Source: Trifolium pratense
Lineage: Eukaryota; Streptophyta; Magnoliopsida; Fabales; Fabaceae
Length of the DNA stretch: 64,000 nt
Assembly: GCF_020283565.1 (NCBI RefSeq)
Contig: NC_060063.1
Location: 32,388,635-32,452,634, forward strand
Reading direction: 5' to 3'
The position numbers and the translations under genes are program-made. Numbering within the stretch: position 1 is the stretch's first letter; each line of letters starts with the position of its first letter. Below the pieces are notes generated by a model that was not told where the DNA came from, made no database searches, and saw nothing but the letters and a program-made list of their open reading frames with translations. Shown here piece after piece: positions 10,240 through 23,500 of the stretch.

Positions 10240-12435
10240 ATATGGATATAATTATATGTAATTTCAAACATAAATCATGTAAACTAATTCAAGTTCACAA
10301 GCCTCGTTTCATACACATTTTTATTTAATAATCAATAGAAACTAACTTAGAACAGAACCAAGAAACTAATAAAAGAAATATAACCATAATATAGCATTAG
10401 ATACACATACTAAACATAATTTCTTGTAGACAACATATACCCAAAAAAAAAGGGCTAAATGTAATCCATTAAAATTCAAGTGAACACAACCATAATAACA
10501 CATCATTGATAAGTTACTATGACTCAATTACATTTTCTCTTCTAAAATCAAGTGGAATATCAAGCACAACAACAAAATCATATACATGTTGATTGTTCAG
10601 CCAAAGTCGAAATTTAAATTGTAAAACTATTTTGAATGACATGGTAACTGAAGTATAAACAATCACTCTTGCAATAAGTTACCAATTACTTGTAGCTAAG
10701 CAAGGGATATGTGAACTCTTTTTCCTCCTATTGGTAGCTTTTGAGGCTCGTACATTAACTTAACCTTAGATAAACTGCTCAAAAATAGAATCAAAACCAA
10801 TAAAATACACATAAACTAAAAAGTGACATACATGACGGATCAATCTAAAAAATGACTGATATGGCAGTCCAGGTCATGGATTTGCTAAAAAAATAATCAG
10901 CAATTAAACAAGGAAACACTAGGACTGATATGTGGTGGCTGAACCTAAGTTATGTTCATGCAAGTCCCTTGGCTTTAAGTGAACATGTATGCTCCAACCC
11001 TTTTCTTTATAGTTGTATGTCATTTTTAAATTGGAGGTTTCAAGGGTCTACATGGACTTTGTTTTCACATTCTGCATTTTTGTCATAATCTTTCTTATTG
11101 TATACCATCTAATACAGGTCTTGTATATCTTAGTCAAAATTTCACTCTGAAAGTAAGACCTAAATTATACTCAACAGTTCAAGTATAAAAATTTTACATT
11201 CTGCATTTTTAGATTAGCAAATATCTTAGTCTTAACTCTTAAAATAAAACAATTTAAGAGAAATTGAAGACAACATCTCACAGAACAAGTGATGTTTAAT
11301 ATGTAATGGGAGAGTTGAGGTTCATGTGTTCTGTATGGTGGTACTAAATTCAATTGAACTCAAAAACCTAACTAAAAAGATTAACCAGAAAGAACCCATG
11401 AATCAAACCCTAAAATGAAGAATACATAAATTGAACCCATAAACTCAAAATCCTAAATCATAGTAATCAAAATATCAAAAAACTAACATAAACCCAGAAA
11501 TTGAAGACAAAAATCAATTAACAGTTGAAGAATCCACATCCAAATTGCGACTAACACACATACACAGAGAGAGAGAGAGAGAGATGTAGAGGGAGAGAAA
11601 GAGCGAAAGAGAGCAGTGAAACCTACGATGAAGAGCAGCAAGGGCGGCGATGAGAGTATCTATGGCGGCGATGATAGACATGGGGCTGCGATGATAGACA
11701 TGGGGCGGCGATGATAGTTTTTTGTTTTTGACTGAAATAAAAAGGGGAAAATATTTGAGGGAGATAACAGAGGGAATGAAAATTTCGGTTCCCTCTCCTT
11801 TAAGACTTTCTTTGTTTTCAATTATCCCTCTCGTTTTTTTTATAGAATTGTTCCTCTGTTATTACTATTATTATTATTAATTATTAATTATTTATTATTA
11901 TATTAAGAGTTTCTCTCTGTTTTCAATCGTCCCTTTGTTTTCAACATTTCACTTGTTTGAGAGGGAATTCAAAGGATAATGGAAAAATCAATTAAAATTA
12001 TTTCAAAAAAAAAAAACAAAAATGTATTCCAAATTATCATGTTTTAATTTTTCTTAATAAGTATGATTTTTATTTTTTCGTTTATAATTTGGGACAAAGG
12101 GAAAAGAAAATATTTGAATTTAACAAGACAGACGCTAAGTTGTATTTTTTTTATTTTTGCAAGGCAAACACCTTGACAGAGTGAGGATTAGTGAGCGATA
12201 ACTTGACATAATGGTCGTGACGGAGCAATGGTGTGAAGGGTGAAAACGAGAGGAAGCGGTGGACTGGTGTGAAGTGGGCAAAAAGTGACTTAGGGTTAAA
12301 AAAAAGAAGATAATTTTGTCTAATGAAATAATATAATTAGTTTGGCCGGACAATGAAGAAAAAATCTCTTAAAATTCTAAATAAATGTCTAGGCGGCAAA
12401 AAATTGGCGCAAAATGAAATAGTATTGTGTTAATT
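10240..12435. other. Non-coding interior of the CACTA
   Basis: No ORF resembling a transposase. It includes an AG microsatellite (11567-11584), short repeated words GGCGGCGATGATAG (11640-11720) and an ATT-rich microsatellite around 11860-11905. The GA-rich run and repeat near 11570-11720 lie upstream of the minus-strand accessory gene and may be its 5' leader or promoter. Confidence 0.5.
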
Positions 12436-12439
12436 TAAT

Positions 12440-12800
12440 ATAGACAACAATATACGGAGACAGATCTTTTCCGTCTCTAACAAAATTTTCACTATTTTAA
12501 TAACAAGTTGACCGATTAGAGACAGATACAGAGACGGAAAACATTAGACACAACTAAAGTTTGTCTCTAAAATCCGTCTCCAACTATTGTTATCTATTTA
12601 TAATTAAAGAAATAATCAAGTAGAGACGAATTTAGAGACAGAATGATTTAGAGACCGAATATTCCGTCTCTAACATCGGTCACTAGTACATATATTTTAT
12701 TTTTCGTCTCTGATTGTTTTTTTTGGTCTCTAATTTCGTCTCTAATAGAGAAGAAATAAATTTCGTCTCTAAATTCCGTCGGTATTTGAACTTTTTCTAG
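12440..12800. repeat. Right subterminal repeat region of the CACTA
   Basis: Mirror of the left region: clustered CCGTCTCTAA, AGAGACGGA and variants up to the terminal inverted repeat. Confidence 0.8.
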
Positions 12801-12805
12801 TAGTG

Positions 12806-14693
12806 TATGCAACAAGATGAAAACATTGAGACTATGTTTACAAGGTTTCAAATCCTTGTATCTGGTCTTAAAGCTCTTAAGAGGAGTTATTCCACCTATG
12901 ATCATGTTCAGAAGATTCTGAGAAGTCTTCCTATTGCTTGGAGACCTAAGGTCACTGCAATAGAAGAAGCTCAAAATCTCAAGACTCTGAGTCTTGAGGC
13001 TCTGATAAGCAATCTCAGAAGTCATGAGATGGTTCTGAATGCTGATTCAGAAGCTAAGAAGAAGTCCAAGTCTGTGGCTTTACAGTCAACTAGGACTCCT
13101 TCTAAAGCTCTTAAGACTCAGCTTCTTGACATTGAGGAGGAATCTTCTGCAGATGGTCAAGAGGAGGAAATGGGTGAAGATGAGTTTGCTTTATTCACCA
13201 AGTTTCAGCAATGGAACAGATTTAACAAAAGAAATTTCAGAGGTAACAGCTCCAGAAATTTTGTCAGCAAAAAGGATGATCAGAAGAACTGCTTCAACTG
13301 TAAGAAGCCAGGACACTTTATTGCTGATTGTCCAGAAATGTCTGCTAAAGACAAAAGCAAAAGATACAGCTCAAAGAAGCAACAATTCAAGAGCAAATTG
13401 AAAAAGAGTCTGATGGCTACTTTTGAAGAGCTATCATCTGAGGAAGAAGTTGAGGAAGAAGAAGAGGCAAATCTAGCCCTGATGGCTTCAACTGACTCAG
13501 ATGCAGACTCAGAGGATGAATCAGAATCAGAATCAGATTCTGAAGTAACAGATGAGGTATTTTCTGACTGTTCTAAATCTCAACTTATAACTGCACTTAA
13601 CAAGGTCATTGAGAAACATCTCAGAGTGTTAAGTAAACAAAAAGTTTTACAAGAAAAACTTAACACTCTGACTGAACAAGCAGAACATTTTCAAGGTCTA
13701 TATCAAGAAACTCTGAATAGAGTAAATGACTTTGAAAAGGGTTGTGCTGTTTGTCACAAACCTATTGATGAGCAGGAAATAGCTCTTCAACAGTTTGTGC
13801 ATCTCAACCTTGGGAAGAGCAAAGCTGCTAGTAGAATTTATAATGTTTTGAGACATAGAGGAGAAGGACTTCGCTATGAATATGGTAGAACATATTCAAA
13901 GCTAAAAACCTTTGCCAAAAAGGTTGGAAAATCTTGGGTTTATTATGTTGTTCCACCAAGTGAAGAGGGAAAGAATCCTGGTATTGTTGAAAATGACAAT
14001 GATGATCTGAGTGATTCAGAAGCTGACAGCTCAGAGGAACCAAGTGCCTCAGGATCTGGAAAGAAAAGTTCAGAAGATAGAAGTTGTTCAGAACCTGAAA
14101 ACATTAGTTCAGATGTTCTGAAAGCTTCAACATCTGAGACTTCAAATTCTGGATCCAAAGGAACTTCAGTACCTGAAGCCAGTCAATCTAAAAGATCAGA
14201 AGTTTTTAAAAGAAAAAATTCTAAATCTCAGATGAATTACAGGACTCAGATTATTTATGATTCTAGAGTCAGTAGATATAATCAATCAGAACATGAGATT
14301 GGTGATAAATACAAACCCTGGAATCATAAACAATCCAAATCCTGGAATAATAACAAATTTCAAAAGAAAAGGTTTCAAAAAGGTCATTATTCCAAACCAA
14401 GATCTTTCTCTAACACTAGACAACATAGTAAGCATTTATGGACTAACAAGCATGGACCCAGAAGATGGGTACCAAAAGCTGAAATAATGTATCATTCAGA
14501 TTTACCAACTAGGAAAGGATATGTCCTACCTAGAGTATGGAAACAAGTCCTATGCAAAGGAAGAAGGGCTTATGTCCTAGACAAATGGCTGACAAGTTCT
14601 CAAGTTAACAATCAGAACTTGAAAAATGAAGAGGAAGAATACTGGGATGACTTTATCATTAACCTTGATGAAGAGTTCTATCGCAATGATTAA
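12806..14693 (+). pseudogene. Copia A gag, remainder (CACTA-separated)
   Basis: This continues gag after the CACTA: about 628 codons ending at TAA 14691-14693. A zinc knuckle CFNCKKPGHFIADC (C-x2-C-x4-H-x4-C) lies at ~13289-13330 and binds the element's RNA. It is followed by acidic/serine-rich stretches (EEEVEEEEEANLALMASTDS), a coiled-coil-like part (KVLQEKLNTLTEQAEHFQGL), a second Cys pair (GCAVCHKPID) and a basic, Asn/Lys-rich C-terminus. Whole gag would be about 800 residues, far longer than a classical copia gag but usual for Sireviruses. The frame is open throughout, whereas copia B carries a one-base deletion in the same gene. Confidence 0.92.
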
Positions 14694-17202
14694 AGTTGTT
14701 TCTCATACAGCATGCCACTCAAAGAAGTATCATGAAACACTCATGGTATCTGGATAGTGGATGTTCAAGGCATATGACTGGTGACAAACAACTATTTTCT
14801 AAGCTGACTATGAAAGAAGGAGGATCTGTTGGCTTTGGAGGTAATCAAAAAGGAAAGATAATAGGTACAGGTACAGTAGGTAATTCTTCCCTATCCATTA
14901 ATGATGTTTGGTTAGTTGATGGACTCAAACATAACCTATTGAGCATAAGTCAATTTTGCGACAATGGTTATGTAGTTGTCTTTAATAAGGAATCATGTAC
15001 TGTGTCTAAACAATCTGATAACTCCATGGTATTCAAAGGTCTGAGAAAGAATAATGTTTATAAAATTAATCTTTCTGACTTGAATGAACAAAAAGTGTTG
15101 TGTCTTTTGACCTTGAGTGAAGAAAAATGGATCTGGCATAAGAGGTTAGGCCATGCTAACTGGAGATTAATCTCTAAGCTTAGCAAGCTTGACCTTGTCA
15201 GAGGTTTACCTAAAATCAAATATCACTCAAACACACTTTGTGGTTCATGTCAAAAAGGAAAGATTACAAAATCATCTTTTAAACCTAAGAACATTGTCTC
15301 TACCTCAAGACCATTGGAACTTCTTCACATTGATCTTTTTGGGCCAGTTCACACTGCCTCTATCAATGGAAAGAAGTATGGATTAGTGATTGTTGATGAC
15401 TACAGTAGATGGACTTGGGTAAAATTCCTAAGAACAAAAGATGAAGCTTATGATGAGTTTAGCATCTTCTGCAAACAAATTCAAAATGAAAAAGGCTGCA
15501 CTATTTTAAAAGTTAGAAGTGATCATGGTGGAGAATTTGAAAATGAACCTTTTGAAAACTTTTGTGAAAAATATGGCATTCTGCATGAATTCTCTTCTCC
15601 TAGAACTCCTCAACAAAATGGGGTTGTAGAAAGGAAGAATAGAACTCTGCAAGAAATGGCCAGAACCATGATGCATGAAACAAATGTAGCAAAGTTTTTA
15701 TGGGCAGAAGCTGTAAACACAGCATGTTATGTTCAAAATAGAATCTATATCAGATCTAAGTTGAACAAAACTGCTTATGAATTGTTCAAAGGAAGAAAAC
15801 CTGATATTTCTTATTTTCATCAGTTTGGATGTACGTGTTACATCTTAAATAACAAAGTCCATCTAAAGAAATTTGATGCTAGAGGTTATAAGGGTATCTT
15901 TATAGGATATTCTGAACGCTCAAAAGCATACAGATTGTATATTTCTGAAACACATACTGTGGAAGAAACCATGCATGTCAAATTTGATGACAAAGAGCCT
16001 GACCAAGTGTCAGAGCTTGTGGAAGGTTTGTCTAGATTTCAAGTATCAGAAGATCAATATTCAGATATTCCAAACTACTCAGAACATCCATTCTCTGAAG
16101 AACCTCTGAACATAACAGTTCCTACAGACTCTGAACAACAAAGAACTGAAGCAACTGCTGAACCTGATGTTGATGAGTCTGAAGATGATGAGCCCCCAAG
16201 AAATACCTTCAAATACAAATCATCACATCCAGAGGAACTGATCTTAGGCAACAAGGATAGTCCAAGGAAGACAAGATCTCAACTAAGAAATGAGGAATCT
16301 TTAGTTGGTCTTATCTCAATGATGGAACCTTCAAAGATTGATGAAGCTCTGAAAGATGATGCTTGGATTGTAGCAATGCAAGAAGAGCTGAATCAATTTC
16401 AAAGGAATGATGTGTGGACTCTAGTGCCTAAACCTTCACACAAGAACATTATTGGAACAAAATGGGTATTCAGAAACAAGCTGAATGAACAAGGTGAAGT
16501 GGTAAGAAACAAGGCTAGATTGGTCGCACAAGGTTATAGTCAGCAAGAGGGGATTGACTATACTGAAACCTTTGCACCAGTTGCTAGACTTGAAGCAATC
16601 AGGTTACTTCTATCTTATGCTGTTAATCATGGAATAACTTTGTATCAAATGGATGTTAAGAGTGCCTTCTTAAATGGTTTTATTTCTGAAGAAGTGTATG
16701 TTAAGCAACCCCCTGGTTTTGAAGATATCTCAAATCCAGAACATGTTTTCAAATTGAAGAAATCACTGTATGGTCTGAAACAAGCTCCAAGAGCTTGGTA
16801 TGATAGACTCAGTAATTTCCTTCTTGAAAAGGGTTTTGAAAAAGGGAAGGTTGACTGCACACTCTTTAGAAAAACAACTAAAGAAGACATTTTAATCATT
16901 CAAATTTATGTTGATGATATTATTTTTGGTTCAACTAATGCTTCCTTGTGCAAGAACTTTTCTAAGATAATGCAGGATGAATTTGAAATGAGCATGATGG
17001 GAGAATTGAAGTTCTTTCTTGGAATTCAAATCAATCAGAAGAAGGAAGGAACTTATGTTCATCAATCAAAGTATACCAAGGAACTTCTGAAGAAATTCAA
17101 CCTAGATGATTGCAAGATAATGAACACTCCTATGCATCCAACTACCAACATGAGCAAGTCAGAAGAAGAAGGAAAAGTAGATCAAAAGGTCTACAGAGGT
17201 AT
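14690..17202 (+). pseudogene. Copia A pol, first part (protease, integrase, most of RT)
   Basis: Domains in order: aspartic protease around [13 protein letters not shown] (14740-14780); GAG-pre-integrase zinc domain (WHKRLGHAN...CGSCQKGK, 15137-15260); integrase core with the catalytic Asp in LLHIDLFGP, Asp in [11 protein letters not shown] and Glu in [13 protein letters not shown]; then RT with [36 protein letters not shown] and active site YVDD (~16906). Pol lies in the -1 frame relative to gag: the pol-frame stop TGA at 14687 and the gag TAA at 14691 leave almost no overlap, and the first in-frame ATG is at 14732. Gypsy C interrupts at 17203 within YRG/MIGSL. Confidence 0.95.
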
Positions 17203-20200
17203 TGTAAGACCTCGAATTTCCACAAGCTTATTTACGTATTTTATCGTTTAAATATAGGTTATTAATCGTTAAAAATAATTATGTGCTTGGTGAAATTATA
17301 TGTTGTTGAGTCTTGGCGCAAGTTGATTTATGTTTGTTTGGTTGAAGTAGGAACAGATATGTGTCTTTTTGACCCCTTTGCGTTTTGAATTGGTTTTTAT
17401 GGCCAACATGAGAGTTGTAGCCCTTTTTGCTTGGTTTTTCGCGTAGGTTTCGATTTCGAGAGTCGTTTGTTGTTGAGAGTCTTACCTTGTATCGTAGGTT
17501 GGTTTGGGAACCTTGAGTTTTGGTAGGTTGGATTCGAGTTTCGTTTAGTTAGTTCGAGTATCGTCGATTAACGACATTATTTGCTGAGATCGTGTCTGTT
17601 TCTCGCTCGAGTGTCAGAATTGTTTGGGGTTTGTTTTGTTGGTCTTCTTTTGAGAGAGCGAACGTTCCTGTGTTTTTAGAATTTCATTTTTCGCGTTAAC
17701 CTATTTTCTTATAAAACGATCTAAAATTTGTCCGACGTTCCGAAATCTTTCGAACTCGGAATTCTTTTAAAATTTAACCCGAAGTTTTATATATCGGCGT
17801 GAGTTAGGAAATGTCTTTAAAATATTTTTAAGAGTTAGGGTTGAGAATCACAATCGAGGAAAAATATTTCGAGTAACTTTTCGTAAACCATTTTTAACGG
17901 ACATTTAAATTCTTAATTTTCTTATTTCGCGACTTTTGTCCGTGAGCGTAACGCGACTAGTCTGTGGAGGGTTCTAATCTCTAAACTTTATGAAAATTAT
18001 CTTTGTCACAAAAGTAAAAGATCTAATGGTGAGGATTCAATTTGCTTTTTGATCCAATGGCTAGGGAATGCCTAGGCTTTACTTGTGAAGGAAGGTCACA
18101 TTGCTTTTTGTACTTAGCCAAAATCAAAAGATCACTTTTTCTTTCTCCTTTCTTCTTCTCTTTGCCGTGGCTTCTCCTCTCTTAAACCCCATCTTCATAA
18201 ATTTTTCCTTTCCACCATTTTCATTAAAGATCAAGCTTGCTTTCCATTAGTTCTTTGCTAGCTCATTTCCTTCTTGAGGTATATCATTCTTTCTCTTCAT
18301 TTCACTAGTTTTTCTCATGATTTTTTTCTTAACTCTAAACTCTATGAAAAATTTCTTAACTTGTGAAAAAGAGTTTTAATCCATGGAAAAGCTTCATTGT
18401 TGTTAAACTAACATGGATTAGGCTTTGTTTCTCTTGATTCCTTTAGCTATTGAATTTTTCATGGATTTCTCTCTAGTCTAGGGTTTTCGAAAATTCTCTT
18501 GATCAATGAGTAGTCTAATGACATTTTGTGCATAGGAGAGAAGTGTTTAGAATGTGTTTGTGAGCTAGAAAACATTGTCAAAAATCATTTGTGAGAAAAA
18601 TAAAATTTTTGTCATAAAACACTTAGTGAATTTTATGAAAATTTCATGAATTTTGGGTGTGTTTGGAAAATGTTTTGGGTATGCAAGAAAATTATCTTAA
18701 GAGCTAGGTGATCAAGGCTATGGTTTTAAAAATGAAAATTTGTGGGAGAATGCCTTGATTTCTCAATTCTGGACAAACTGTGCAGGGGCATTTTCGTCCA
18801 TTTAAAATTGTTCCAGTTCCAAAAAAACTTAACCATTTGATCCGTCTTTTCGAGACGAAGAGTTTGGCGTATGGTTCGTCTCGATTGGACAAGAATTGAA
18901 TGTGTTATGGTCATTTTAGTTTGAAAACTATTTGGTCGAAAATTGTGTTTAAAAGAGTTTTACTTGAATTGGTGATCAATTAGGGAGGTCTCGAAAACAC
19001 TATCCGAGAGTGTTAGAACGTATCCTTAGAACCCCTTTCGATTGTGTAGAATAGGTTCGTTCCTTTGGTTTTGTCGGAGAGTGACTTATGGTATTATGTG
19101 TATTATTTTAGGAAACGAGTAACGGTGTTTAATTGCGCGTTCGATTGTGTGATTGGAAACTTTTGCCGAGGTAAGGGAATCTTCTATCCATGACTTTAAA
19201 TTATGTCAAAAGCCATGAAATATTTGATGTTTGAATTTGTTTGAAATGCATGTGAAATGTATTCATTTTTGGATGGTTTGTAGGGTTGCATTAGCATATG
19301 ATGTGAAGTTATATGTTCATGCATTCATTGGTAGACATGTGCGTACAGTGAATGGCGTTACTAAATGTCTTTTGTATTTTTGAGTATTAGACTCGTAACG
19401 CACAGTGAATGACGTTACACAAGAGTCTCTTATCTATTTCTTTTAGTAAGCTTGTGATGTACAGTGAATGGCATTACTAGAATGTTTACGACTCCCTGCG
19501 GTGAGGTTAATTTCCGGAAATCATGCATGTGACGTACAGTGAATGGCGTCACGGTGACGTACAGTGAATGGCGTCCCAGTGGTGCACAGTGAATGACACC
19601 ACCATTCATTAGAGTTTTGCATTAGGCTATGTGCGCATTTTATTTATTATGCTTGTGTGCGACTTTGTGGTAATTGCCTAATATTTGTATACATGTTAAT
19701 TGCTCAATACTTGTATTTATGTTAAATGCTATTTGCCTATTTGTTACTGTTGGTGACCCTTACTTTTGCATGTATACATCGCGGGCTCCTCCCACCCCTA
19801 GATGACATTCATGAGCGTGGTGCCGTCGGCCACGAGGATGAGATTGATTTGGAGCGCTCTTAGGATTGTGGTGTTTGTGATGAGACGTTCTCCACCACAT
19901 CCATTTGATCAGACCTAGAGTCTTAGTTCATTTTGCTTACGTTTCTAGTTTATTTTGAGATGTAGTACCTTGACAGACTATTATACTTATGGTGCCTTAG
20001 TGGCCTTGCGATACATTAGGTTCACGTAACCGTCTTTGTGGTTCGTGAACTAATTGTATCCCTTTTGATATGTATATTATTCAGGTGAACACTTGCTTCC
20101 CGTAAGCCCTATATATATATATATGATGGTTGGTTGTATATTATATTTTGTCTTGTGTAATTTAATTTCTTGAGCCGATTTCGAGTTACGCGCACTCTGA

Positions 20201-20291
20201 TAAATTTTTAAAAGGCGTGTTTTATTTCGAAAAAAAAATATGCCCTTGTTTGCTTCCGCATTGTTTTTATTTGAAAAATCGGGCTGTAACA
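17203..20291 (+). repeat. Gypsy C 5' LTR
   Basis: 3089 bp, TG...CA. It contains a degenerate tandem array at 19341-19604, and an AT dinucleotide run near 20110-20124 that is longer than in the 3' LTR. Short minus-strand ORFs of 62 codons are present in both LTRs but have no recognisable content. Confidence 0.93.
19341..19604 (+). repeat. Degenerate ACAGTGAATG repeats in the gypsy C LTR
   Basis: Six copies of a word like GTACAGTGAATGGCGTTAC occur at irregular spacing of 25 to 80 bp, several ending in near-palindromic GTGACGT...GCGTCAC context. The same array is at about 25938-26200 in the 3' LTR. This placement in U3/R could be regulatory, but that is inference. Confidence 0.75.
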
Positions 20292-20295
20292 TTTT

Positions 20296-20307
20296 TGGTA
20301 TCAGAGC
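20296..20307 (+). other. Primer binding site of gypsy C
   Basis: TGGTATCAGAGC, complementary to the 3' end of plant initiator tRNA-Met, lies four bases after the LTR. Confidence 0.9.
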
Positions 20308-20520
20308 TCAGGTTATTAGATTATCAAACAGGGAAAGTGTTCACATGAATAGATAGTCTGGAGTCGGTCGGTCTAGAGTTAGAGTTGTGTCAGTTTCGTG
20401 AGTGTTAGAGTGTCTCCTTGATTTAGTCGTGTCTTTCACCAAACATAGACTTATATATTTAACGTTTGATTTTCTTGGACGTGGAACTCTGTGGAATTGG
20501 AAAAGGAGTAAATTAACAAT
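20308..20520 (+). other. Gypsy C leader joined directly to a protease remnant
   Basis: About 210 bp of untranslated leader runs straight into protease sequence. In complete relatives a gag gene of over 1 kb sits here, so an internal deletion is inferred with its junction near 20510-20520. Confidence 0.6.
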
Positions 20521-23500
20521 TTGGTTATTTCTCCGCTCATGTTTGATCTAAATGTTTCAACGCCTGCAAAAGAATTAATGGTTAATACTGCATGTCTGCA
20601 TTGTCCGGTAGTAATTCAAAATAGGGAGTTTTTGATTAATCTGATCTGTATGCCCCTTAAGTCTCTCGAGATCATTCTCGGGATGGATTGGTTGTCTTAC
20701 CATTACGTTATTCTGGATTGTGCTCGTAAGTTAGCGTTCTTTCCCGAGCCGGGAGTTGCTAAATATTTGTCTGCTAATAGGCTTGTAGTGTCTTTGAATA
20801 ATGGAGAGACTGAGTTTGTGTCACTTGCTAGTATGGAAGTAAGTTCGGAAATTCTTGTGGGAGAAGTGCGTGTGGTCCAACAATTTCAGGATGTTTTTCC
20901 ATCAGAGATTCCGGGTTTTCCACCAGTCAGAGAAGTGGAGTTCTTTATTGATTTGCAACCGGGTACCGGACCAATTTCTGAGTCTCCTTATCGTATGGCT
21001 CCAGCTGAGTTAGTAGAGTTGAAAAGTCAGATTGAGGACTTGTTGCAGAAAGGTTTTATTAGGCCGAGTGTGTCTCCGTGGGGAGCACCGGTTTTGTTGG
21101 TTAAGAAGAAGGACGGGAAGTCAAGGTTGTGTGTGGATTATCGGAAGTTGAACAAAGTGACCATTAAGAATCGTTACCCTTTGCCTCGAATTGACGATTT
21201 AATGGATCAATTGAAAGATGCATCGGTGTTTTCCAAGATTGACTTGAAGTCGGGTTACCACCAGATAAGAGTGAGGAATGAAGATATTCAGAAAACGGCT
21301 TTTCGTACGCGTTATGGACATTATGAGTATTTGGTAATGCCATTTGGAGTGACGAATGCACCTGCAATTTTTATGGATTATATGAATAGAGTATTTCATC
21401 CGTTCTTGGATAAGTTCGTGGTGGTGTTTATTGATGATATACTTGTGTACTCGAGGAGTGAAGAAGAGCATGAAGAGCATCTTCGGTTGGTTTTGCAAGT
21501 TTTACGCGACCGTGAGTTGTATGCTAATCCGTCAAAGTGTGAATTTTGGATGGAAAAAGTGAATTTTCTTGGTCATGTTATATCTAAAGAGGGTATAGCT
21601 GTGGATCCGGCTAAGATTGATACTGTGCTTTCATGGAAACAACCCGAAACTGTTACTGAAGTGAGGAGTTTTGTTGGTCTTGCGGGTTATTATCGGAGAT
21701 TTATCGAGGGTTTTGCAAAGATTGTGGCACCTATGACGCAACTTACTAGAAAAGATCAACCTTTTGCTTGGACTGATAAATGTGAATCTAGTTTTCAGTT
21801 GTTGAAAGAGCGTTTGACTACATCACCAGTGTTGATTTTACCACAGTCGGACGAACCGTATGAAGTGTATTGTGATGCGTCGCATCAAGGGCTTGGTTGT
21901 GTGTTGATGCAACATAGGAAAGCGGTGGCTTATGCATCGCGTCAGTTGAAAGTGCATGAGAAGAACTACCCCACTCATGATTTGGAATTGGCTGCGGTGG
22001 TTTTTGCTTTGAAGATCTGGAGGCACTATCTGTATGGTTGTACTTTTGTGGTGTTCAGTGATCATAAAAGTCTGAGGTATCTGTTTGATCAGAAAGAATT
22101 GAATATGCGACAGAGACGTTGGATGGAAACGCTTAAGGATTTTCACTTTACTTTGGAGTATCACCCCGGGAAGGCTAATGTGGTGGCAGATGCCTTGAGT
22201 AGAAAGAGTGTATCGGCGTGTTCAGCTGTAATGGCAAGTCAACAAGAGTTACTATAGAAGTTTCGAGATTTGCACCTTTCGGTTAAGTTTGCACCTGGAG
22301 TTCTAAAGTTCGGTATGATTACAATTTCAAGTGGATTTTTGGAAGAGATTGCAAATTGTCAAGATGACAAGTTGCTTATGGCGAAGAGAGATTTGATAGT
22401 ACGAGGAACGACCACATAATTTAAAGTAGGGCCGGATAATATTCTGAGATGTAATGGGCGAGTTTGTGTGCCAGATGTTAATAATTTGAGAAATACCGTT
22501 TTGGAAGAGGCTCACAAGAGTAAGTTAAGTATTCACCCTGGAGCTACCAAGATGTATCAGGATCTGAGGAAAGATTTTTGGTGGCCGAGTATGAAAAGGA
22601 ATGTTGCGGAGTATGTGGCATCGTGTTTGACGTGTCAGAAAGCGAAGGTGGAACATCAGAAACCTGCTGGGTTGTTACACTCATTGGATATTCCGGAATG
22701 GAAGTGGGACAGTATTTCAATGGACTTTGTCACGGGTTTGCCTAAGACAAAGAAAAAGAAAGATTCGATTTGGGTGATAGTGGATCGTTTGACGAAATCC
22801 GCTCATTTTCTAGCTGTCAAGATTACAGATACTACGGAGAAGTTAACTGACCTCTACATTGCAGAGATTGTGAAATTACATGGAATACCTACGAGTATTG
22901 TTTCGGATAGAGACCCAAAGTTTACTTCACATTTTTGGACAACACTTCATGAAGCGTTGGGAACTAAGTTAAGATTGAGTTCGGCTTATCATCCACAAAC
23001 AGATGGTCAAACAGAGAGAACTAATCAGTCATTGGAGGACTTATTAAGAGCTTGTGTGTTGGATGAACAAGGAAGTTGGGACGACGTGCTACCATTGATA
23101 GAATTTACCTACAACAACAGTTATCATTCGAGCATTGGTATGGCTCCTTATGAGGCACTTTATGGGAGGAGATGTCAGACACCGTTATGTTGGTATCAAG
23201 GTGGAGAAAGTATGATATTAGGACCTGAGATGGTGCAACAGACAACGGATAAAGTGAGGCAAATCCAAGCGAGGTTGAAAGTTTCTCAGGATCGCCAGAA
23301 AAGTTATACGGATAAACGTCGTAGACCTTTGGAATTTGAAGCGGGAGAGCATGTTTTTCTTCGAGTTACACCTACCACGGGCGTGGGGAGAGCTTTGAAA
23401 GCAAAGAAGTTAACACCAAAGTTTATTGGACCGTATCAGATTACGGAGAGAATAGGAAAAGTGGCCTACCGTATTGCTTTACCACCGGTTTTATCAAGGA

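Larger units (their letters stand above)
8265..12805 (-). mobile_element. CACTA (En/Spm) transposon inserted in copia A gag
   Basis: The ends are CACTACTAGAAAAA (8265) and TTTTTCTAGTAGTG (ending 12805), perfect inverted repeats. The 3-bp duplication TAT flanks them (8262-8264, 12806-12808). The uninterrupted site is visible in copia B gag, which confirms the boundaries. The 4541-bp element has dense subterminal repeats of the TCCGTCTCTAA / GAGACGGA type in both ends. It encodes only a broken TNP1-like accessory gene on the minus strand; no DDE transposase (Transposase_21) was seen, so it is non-autonomous. Confidence 0.95.

Noticed and set aside
13039..13401. 120-codon ORF overlapping copia A gag in another frame
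   Set aside because: Shadow of the gag reading frame; the counterpart in copia B is shorter and not conserved at its start.
18704..18914. 62-codon ORFs in the gypsy C LTRs (also 25302-25512)
   Set aside because: Duplicated only because the LTR is duplicated; two overlapping frames with no recognisable content.
20296..20307. tRNA-like sequence TGGTATCAGAGC (also at 30522 and 42691)
   Set aside because: These are primer binding sites next to LTRs, complementary to only the tRNA 3' end; no tRNA cloverleaf is present.
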